DNA of 64,000 bases from Leucobacter sp. G161 (GTDB taxonomy: Bacteria > Actinomycetota > Actinomycetes > Actinomycetales > Microbacteriaceae): positions 62,001 through 126,000 of the forward strand of contig NZ_LOHP01000060.1 of assembly GCF_001482305.1 (NCBI RefSeq). The letters run 5' to 3'. Made by a program: the position numbers and the translations under genes. Each line of letters opens with the position of its first letter. Position 1 is the stretch's first letter. Shown one piece after another: positions 59,107 to 64,000 of the stretch. Below the pieces are notes generated by a model. The model worked only from the letters and a program-made list of their open reading frames with translations. It did no database searches and had not been told where the DNA came from.

Positions 59107-59298
59107 CTACACGGACTCCCCTGCGTCGCCCGCCACGGCAGCGTCGTCAGCGAGCTCGCCGTAGTACTCGCTGGCGCCGTCGAGTACTGGCCGGTCAAGC
59201 GTCGCCCCGGTCGTTGGCGGCGTCACAGTGCCCTCGCCATTGGGCGCCTCCGTGTCGGTTGCCGGGTGGGGAATGCGGTAATCGTTGCGCTGCGGCAT
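59107..59298 (-). CDS. Small hypothetical protein, antisense within the island
   Basis: 63-residue acidic, Pro/Thr-rich protein (MPQRNDYRIPHPATDTEAP onward, containing SEYYGELADDAA). GAGG lies four bases before the ATG. Lies on the opposite strand between DUF917 copies 2 and 3. No family recognised. Confidence 0.5.
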   Translation of the reverse strand: MPQRNDYRIPHPATDTEAPNGEGTVTPPTTGATLDRPVLDGASEYYGELADDAAVAGDAGESV

Positions 59299-59414
59299 GC
59301 TGCCTCGTTTCGCTCGGGCTGCTCACGCTAACCCGAAGACATGTGTGTTGACCGAATCGCACATGACTGTCAAGCAGGTGTTGGGGCCTGGCGTCTGGCG
59401 ATCGCCCGATCATC

Positions 59415-59420
59415 TACGCT
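59415..59420 (+). promoter_or_regulatory. -10 element TACGCT before DUF917 copy 3
   Basis: TACGCT ends seven bases before the ATG at 59428. It implies a separate promoter for copy 3 and the PucR gene, cut off from copies 1 and 2 by the antisense gene. Confidence 0.45.
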
Positions 59421-59427
59421 TGGAGGC

Positions 59428-60465
59428 ATGGCCCTCACCCTCACCGCGGGAGATCTTCCGCTACTCGCAGCGGGTGCGTCATTCTTCGGCTCAGGCGGCG
59501 GCGGCTCCCCGACGCTCACGGAGCTGATGGTGCGGCCGGTGTTCGCGTCGCCGGTTCAGGCTGTCCTGCCTGGAGAACTCGATCCCGACACGCCGTGCTT
59601 CGCCGCCGCGTTTGCCGGCTCAACGATGCTGCTCAACGAACGCCTCCCCGGGGCAGATGCGTTCGGTCCGCTCGTCACAGTTGCCGAGCGCTGGATGGGC
59701 CGCCGCCTCGAGGCGGTGTGCTCGCTCGAAGCCGGCGGCATGAACGCGCTCACGCCGTTTCTGTTCGCTCACGACCGCATCATCATCGACGCGGACTGTA
59801 GCGGGCGTGCCGTCCCAACGCTTGGCCGCACGAGCATCTACATCAACGAAACCCCTGGCCTCTTTGCGGTGTGCTCGACTGGTGCCGGCGGCGTCTCGCT
59901 CCTCCAGTCGCGGAGGGCCGAGGACGTCGACCAGCTGTTGCGCGCAGCGATGGTCCAGTCCGGCGGCGCAGGTGCCGTCATCTTCGCCGGCTTCACGGCT
60001 CGCGACCTCACCACCGATTCCCTGCACGGCCACCTCGCTCACTCGCTCGAGATCGGCGCAGCGCTCGCCTCGACGCGCAGCGAACCGGTCGAGCTTCTCG
60101 CCGCGAGGCTCGGAGCCCGCCTCGTCGGTCACGGACGCGTCCTCGCACTCACACAGGATTCCCGGGACCCGCACGTGCACGCAGCCGAGATTGGCGGCAT
60201 GGACGGTGCCGTGATTCGCCTGGTGTCACGATCCGAGCACCTCGCGGTACTGGTTGACGGCGAACCCATCGCAGCAGCCCCCGACTACATCGTTGCCATC
60301 GACGCGCTGTCTCGCAAACTCATCGAGGTGACCGACTTACACGTGAACAGGCATGTCGCGCTGCTCACGCTTCCCGCGGATCAGTGGTGGCGTGCGGCAC
60401 CGGGCCGCGCCGACCGCTTGTTCCCCTCCTCCTACGGCATTCACGGATTGGATCCAGCATGGTAA
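59428..60465 (+). CDS. DUF917 protein, diverged copy 3
   Basis: 345-residue DUF917 relative. The glycine motif is altered (AAGASFFGSGGGGSPTL) and DADGMGRAFPEL becomes DADCSGRAVPTL; it is about 25 residues shorter. The start ATG has TGGAGG only one base away, so a leaderless start is favoured. The PucR gene overlaps its stop by seven bases. It may have a regulatory or distinct catalytic role. Confidence 0.78.
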   Translation: MALTLTAGDLPLLAAGASFFGSGGGGSPTLTELMVRPVFASPVQAVLPGELDPDTPCFAAAFAGSTMLLNERLPGADAFGPLVTVAERWMGRRLEAVCSLEAGGMNALTPFLFAHDRIIIDADCSGRAVPTLGRTSIYINETPGLFAVCSTGAGGVSLLQSRRAEDVDQLLRAAMVQSGGAGAVIFAGFTARDLTTDSLHGHLAHSLEIGAALASTRSEPVELLAARLGARLVGHGRVLALTQDSRDPHVHAAEIGGMDGAVIRLVSRSEHLAVLVDGEPIAAAPDYIVAIDALSRKLIEVTDLHVNRHVALLTLPADQWWRAAPGRADRLFPSSYGIHGLDPAW

Positions 60466-61985
60466 CGCCGCGGCGCGCAGACAGCGTCACTCTCGACCTC
60501 GCCAGCGTCCTAGCGCACCCGGACAACGGCGAGCTCGCACATGTCGCCGGGCCGGAAGGCGGCAGCTGGCAGGAGGTGACCGTCGACGAGCACACCGCCG
60601 CTGGCAGCGGGCTACTCATCCTGTCGTCCCCGTTGCCGGCTACGACGTGGCAGCAGGACGCACTCGTGCGGCGCGTACACGATCGGGGATTTCGCGCGCT
60701 GGCGCTGCCAGGGGCGAGTGCCGCCGCGCCCGGCGCACAAAAGCTCGCCGCCCGTCTCGGTGTCTCACTGCTTGCTGTGGCGCGCCCATACGAGCTGGCG
60801 CGAGCCTGCTGGCAGCTGCAGCAGGCACGCGACGCACTAACAATTGACTATGTCCGCAAGGTGGCGCAGGCCTTCGAATACCCCGCGACGGATCTCGCTG
60901 ACCTCCTCGGCCACCTGTGCGCGGCGATCGGGCACGGCATCGCCCTCATTGACGGCAGAGGGGCCGTCCAGCAGTCGGGAGGCACGCTGAGCCAGGAGCT
61001 CCACGGCGCCATCGAGTTCTCGCCGTGGATCAGCGTTGCGCGATACGCCGACGAAGCCGCGGCGTCGGTGCGTGTGGACAGCTCGACGCGGGAGGGCCTG
61101 CGACTCGTCGTCTTCGGCACGGGGATCGGGGACGCGCAACTGCGCGCACTGTCGACGGTCGCCGAGATCATGATGCCTGCGGTCGCGGCGAGGATCCTCA
61201 TCGATGAGCTTGCGACGGTGAACGACGCTTCTGCCTCAGCTGACCTGCTGCGCGCGTTTCTCGAGCTGCGCGGCGCACGCGACGCCGATGTACAGACACG
61301 CATGTCCGAACGTGGCTGGCGGACCGCCGGCTTCCACCTGGGATTCCAGTTCAGCCCGCGGACCAGGGTCGATCCGATCGGACTCCTCCGAGCCGTGTCG
61401 CATGAGCTCGCATCGATCAGCGTGGAGAGCCGTGCTGCGCTGAGCGGGCGGAGCGTGCTCGGCTGGCTGAGCTTCTCCGAGGCACCGAGCGCGAGCCAGG
61501 TGGAGACGTACGTTGGCGCGCTGCACGCCGCCCACCAGCACCTCAGGCGCACGCGCGACCTCGCGCTGGGCATCGGCTCACTCCAGAGCGGCGAAGGCGG
61601 CCTGGCACGGAGCCTCAGCGAGGCGACAGACGCCGCGAAAATCGCCACATCTCGGTCAAGCACCGGCTATCTCGTTCGTGTCGACAGCCTCGGTCTCGAG
61701 CAGCTGCTGCTGGCGTGGACGGGCAACGATACGTTCCTGCCTGCGGCAGAATCGCTCCTCGCTCCGCTTCTCACCGAAGCACCCGAGCTGCTCGACACCC
61801 TCGCCGCGTATCTCGACCACGAGTCTGGGATCCAGGCGACCGCGGACGCGCTCGGTCTCCACAGAAACACCGTCTCGCAGCGCGTGCAGCGCGCGCAGGA
61901 GCTCGTTGGCGCGGACCTCACCTCGCCGGAGACGCGGCTTGCGCTGCATCTCGCCTGCCGCGCTGTGCTCGCGCCGGGTAGCTAA
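60459..61985 (+). CDS. PucR-family regulator of the catabolic island
   Basis: 508-residue transcription factor: N-terminal PucR-type ligand domain (about 1-130), a central CdaR/GGDEF-like region and a C-terminal helix-turn-helix (AAYLDHESGIQATADALGLH, RNTVSQRVQRAQELVG). PucR proteins usually sense purine or related catabolites and activate their operons, so this one probably responds to the imported compound or an intermediate. Start 60459 inside the copy 3 stop (ATGGTAA). Confidence 0.85.
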   Translation: MVTPRRADSVTLDLASVLAHPDNGELAHVAGPEGGSWQEVTVDEHTAAGSGLLILSSPLPATTWQQDALVRRVHDRGFRALALPGASAAAPGAQKLAARLGVSLLAVARPYELARACWQLQQARDALTIDYVRKVAQAFEYPATDLADLLGHLCAAIGHGIALIDGRGAVQQSGGTLSQELHGAIEFSPWISVARYADEAAASVRVDSSTREGLRLVVFGTGIGDAQLRALSTVAEIMMPAVAARILIDELATVNDASASADLLRAFLELRGARDADVQTRMSERGWRTAGFHLGFQFSPRTRVDPIGLLRAVSHELASISVESRAALSGRSVLGWLSFSEAPSASQVETYVGALHAAHQHLRRTRDLALGIGSLQSGEGGLARSLSEATDAAKIATSRSSTGYLVRVDSLGLEQLLLAWTGNDTFLPAAESLLAPLLTEAPELLDTLAAYLDHESGIQATADALGLHRNTVSQRVQRAQELVGADLTSPETRLALHLACRAVLAPGS

Positions 61986-62551
61986 CCCACTTCGCGGTAG
62001 AGCCGGGCGGCCGCCTCAACTACCGCGGGATGCTCCGCGCCCAACGCCTGGATACCGACGAGCTCGAGCCCGGCCGGCGGCTGGCCACCGTGCGACCAGA
62101 GCAGTGCCGAGGTTTCAGACGGCATCTGCGACGACCACCAGCTGAGCCCGCCTCGCACGTCGCCGTCAGCTTCAAAGAGGCGCCTTGCGATGCCCTGTGT
62201 CACCCCAAGGTCTTGCACGACGACCTCACTGGGCCGAACCCCGAGCCGCACGAGCGCAGCTGCGTCGTCGAGGTCGATGAGACCCGGCCCGGAATAGCGA
62301 AACTCCGCGAGCGCCCGCGGCTCACCCGCTGGCGTGAGAAACACCTCGGGAATCCACCGTCGCTTGTTGTAAAAACTCTCGGCGATCGCGCCGACGGCAG
62401 TGCGCGAAAAGTACCAGGAGTCGAAGAGATCTGAATTGTCCCACCGCCCATGAAACTGTGGCCGCGGAACGAAGGACCAGTGCCCGGGCCGCCCCGGCCG
62501 CGCGCCAGCTGTTCTGGGATAGCAGCGGTACAGCCGCAACGCCTCGGGCAT
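61982..62551 (-). CDS. RES-domain toxin (NAD+-degrading)
   Basis: 189-residue RES-fold protein. The family residues are visible: Arg9 in LYRCYP, Tyr/Arg region HGRWDNSDLFDSWYFSR, Glu58 in AIAESF and Ser residues in SALLWSHGG. RES toxins destroy NAD+ (MbcT by phosphorolysis, PDB-known homologues by hydrolysis). Start two bases after the antitoxin stop, the normal antitoxin-first order. Confidence 0.85.
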   Translation of the reverse strand: MPEALRLYRCYPRTAGARPGRPGHWSFVPRPQFHGRWDNSDLFDSWYFSRTAVGAIAESFYNKRRWIPEVFLTPAGEPRALAEFRYSGPGLIDLDDAAALVRLGVRPSEVVVQDLGVTQGIARRLFEADGDVRGGLSWWSSQMPSETSALLWSHGGQPPAGLELVGIQALGAEHPAVVEAAARLYREVG

Positions 62552-62553
62552 GG

Positions 62554-62907
62554 TTACGCGTACGCGCCCTCATCCTCGGCGTCGATCGCACCAATGACCT
62601 CAGCCACCCGTCCGAGCTTGATGCACTCGCGCGGCGTCGAGCCCCGCAGAAACTGGTTCGGCGAGTCGAGCCAGATCGGCACAACCTTCGTGTGCATCGT
62701 GGATTCGGCTCGCGCAATAATGTACGCGAAATCCATAATGGATCGCGCCGACTCGGCGGAGGGGAGCTGCGCCCCCTGCTTCCACCGGGTGACCTGCGAG
62801 GGTTTCACGCCGATGAGCTCGGCGAGGAGCGTTCCGTTCCCCGCCGCGCCAAGCAGCATGCGGAAACCGTCGGCGAAGCCGGGCTGCTGCGGGACTGAGA
62901 TGCTCAT
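62554..62907 (-). CDS. Xre/MbcA/ParS-type antitoxin
   Basis: 117-residue antitoxin. Helix-turn-helix at about 27-57 (LLAELIGVKPSQVTRWKQGA) followed by the C-terminal MbcA/ParS/Xre toxin-binding segment (WLDSPNQFLRGSTPRECI, 79-96). Start is predicted leaderless: TAGACT ends six bases before the ATG. Should neutralise the RES toxin and repress the pair. Confidence 0.85.
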   Translation of the reverse strand: MSISVPQQPGFADGFRMLLGAAGNGTLLAELIGVKPSQVTRWKQGAQLPSAESARSIMDFAYIIARAESTMHTKVVPIWLDSPNQFLRGSTPRECIKLGRVAEVIGAIDAEDEGAYA

Positions 62908-62913
62908 GCACCC

Positions 62914-62940
62914 AGTCTACGCGCAATCCTCAAATTGCGC
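62914..62940 (-). promoter_or_regulatory. Toxin-antitoxin promoter with palindromic operator
   Basis: Minus-strand -10 TAGACT (62919-62914) sits six bases before the antitoxin ATG. Directly upstream, GCGCAAT-N6-ATTGCGC (62921-62940) is a perfect 7-bp-arm palindrome covering the promoter spacer, the right place for autorepression by the Xre antitoxin. Confidence 0.65.
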
Positions 62941-62945
62941 GATGG

Positions 62946-64000
62946 TTAGCTTGCGATCTCCTGATACGCAAACTGCAGCATGGACTCGTCGACGCCCGCG
63001 AGCACGCGGGGCTTTGCCAGGTCATCGAGCACGATGAACCGCAGCATGCCAGCACGCGCCTTCTTGTCCCGCTGCATCGCAGCGAGCAGCCCCGGCCAGC
63101 GCCCCGCGGGGTATTCGAGCGGGAGCCCGAGCAGCGTCAGCACACGGCGATGCCGCGCCACGGCTTCGTCAGAGAGCGCGCCCGCCATCCGGCCGAGTTC
63201 GGCAGCGTAGACCATGCCGATGGCGATCGCGACGCCGTGGCGCCACTGGTAGCGCTCCGCGTGCTCGATCGCGTGCCCCAGCGTGTGGCCATAGTTGAGG
63301 ATCTCACGCAGGCCACCCTCCTTGAAATCCTCCGACACCACGCGAGCCTTGACCCCAATCGACAGCTCGACAACGCGCTGGAATTCTGCGGTCGTCGGGT
63401 CCGTCGCACGGTCGACATCGGCCTCGATGATGTCGAGGATCTCGGGTTCGGCAATGAAGCCGCACTTCGCAACCTCGGCGAACCCGGCGAGCACCTCGTT
63501 CTTCGGCAGGGTCTCGAGCACAGTAAGGTCGCAGATCACAGCGGCGGGTGGGTAGAAGGCGCCAACGAGGTTCTTGCCCTCCGCGGTGTTCAGGCCGGTC
63601 TTGCCGCCCACAGCCGCGTCGACCATGCCGAGCACAGTGGTCGGGATCTGCACGAGCTTCACGCCCCGCAGCCAGGTCGCAGCAACGAACCCGGCAAGGT
63701 CGGTCACTGCTCCCCCGCCGAGGCCGATGATCGCGTCGCTCCGGGTGAAATCGGCCTGACCCAGGATGCCCCAGCAGAACGCCGCAACCTCAACACGCTT
63801 CGCGGACTCGGCGTCCGGCACCTCAGCGAGCATGACCTCGCCGTAGTGTTCCTTAAGTGCGGTCCGCAGTTCGTCAGCAAGCCTCCCGACCGTCGACGTG
63901 TGCACGATGAGCACCTTCGATACGCGGGAACCCAGCGCCTCCGGAACGCGGTCGAAGAGGTCCCGGCCCACCGTAATCATATAGTTGGTTTCCCCGGTGA
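62946..64000 (-). CDS. aroB: 3-dehydroquinate synthase, 5' end cut off
   Basis: Partial sequence, about 351 residues visible, of the second shikimate-pathway enzyme (DAHP to 3-dehydroquinate). NAD-binding GLGGGAVTDLAGFVAATWLRG, IPTTVLGMVDAAVGGKTGLN and metal-site LNYGHTLGHAIEH are intact. The frame stays open past ATG 63980 to the window edge and reads TGETNYMITVGRDL, the usual AroB N-terminus, so the true start is outside the window. Confidence 0.95.
   Translation of the reverse strand, partial: TGETNYMITVGRDLFDRVPEALGSRVSKVLIVHTSTVGRLADELRTALKEHYGEVMLAEVPDAESAKRVEVAAFCWGILGQADFTRSDAIIGLGGGAVTDLAGFVAATWLRGVKLVQIPTTVLGMVDAAVGGKTGLNTAEGKNLVGAFYPPAAVICDLTVLETLPKNEVLAGFAEVAKCGFIAEPEILDIIEADVDRATDPTTAEFQRVVELSIGVKARVVSEDFKEGGLREILNYGHTLGHAIEHAERYQWRHGVAIAIGMVYAAELGRMAGALSDEAVARHRRVLTLLGLPLEYPAGRWPGLLAAMQRDKKARAGMLRFIVLDDLAKPRVLAGVDESMLQFAYQEIAS

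Overview
The window is high-G+C actinobacterial DNA. Gene content and order (glnE-glnA2-SPOR-map, rnpB-CdsZ-nif3, pyrR-pyrBC-carAB-pyrF-gmk, fasR-fabD-fabH-acpP-fabF, a mycothiol-dependent formaldehyde dehydrogenase) point to Microbacteriaceae, probably a Leucobacter-like organism. That placement is inference from gene content; no rRNA is present.

Layout. 1-5.9 kb: a minus-strand three-gene sortase-pilus operon (large LPLTG adhesin, SpaA-type LPLTG backbone pilin, class C sortase); the sortase appears frameshifted near its C-terminus. 6-8 kb: S-(hydroxymethyl)mycothiol dehydrogenase overlapping an MBL-fold hydrolase. 8-13.7 kb: glnE, glnA2, a SPOR-like small protein and divergent map. 13.7-15.8 kb: RNase P RNA, a coiled-coil zinc-ribbon-family protein and Nif3. 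15.8-18.5 kb: metQNI methionine importer. 18.7-21.7 kb: long-form GAPDH, a tandem UspA protein and a second MBL hydrolase. 21.8-26.9 kb: flavin reductase, DUF998-like membrane protein, tRNA-Val, BCCT transporter, AhpE-type peroxiredoxin. 27-35 kb: aceE, then the fatty-acid regulator fasR and fabD-fabH-acpP-fabF. 35-37.7 kb: a secreted anchored protein, tRNA-Met and a DMT transporter. 37.8-48.7 kb: the pyrimidine operon ending in an mIHF-guanylate kinase fusion, with nusB and efp just upstream. 48.8-53.8 kb: thioesterase and a divergent MoxR-AAA / VWA / unknown three-gene module. 53.8-62 kb: an accessory catabolic island with NCS1 permease, hydantoinase/oxoprolinase-like HyuA, three DUF917 paralogues and a PucR regulator. 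62-62.9 kb: a RES/Xre toxin-antitoxin pair. 62.9 kb to the end: aroB, cut by the window edge.

How genes work together. The pyrimidine operon carries a close match to the PyrR-binding RNA hairpin just upstream of the pyrR ribosome-binding site, suggesting PyrR translational feedback. The fab genes sit behind their probable activator. The 53.8-62 kb island looks like a self-contained import-and-degrade pathway for a cyclic amide or hydantoin-like compound, controlled by its own PucR protein. Many first genes of transcription units lack a Shine-Dalgarno sequence but carry a TANNNT -10 hexamer six or seven bases before the start codon, which fits leaderless transcription.

Best candidates for something under-described: the HyuA plus triple-DUF917 island, the divergent leaderless MoxR/VWA/unknown module, the sortase frameshift at a C tract, and the palindromic operator over the RES/Xre promoter. 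All positions and motifs were read by eye; no database search was run.
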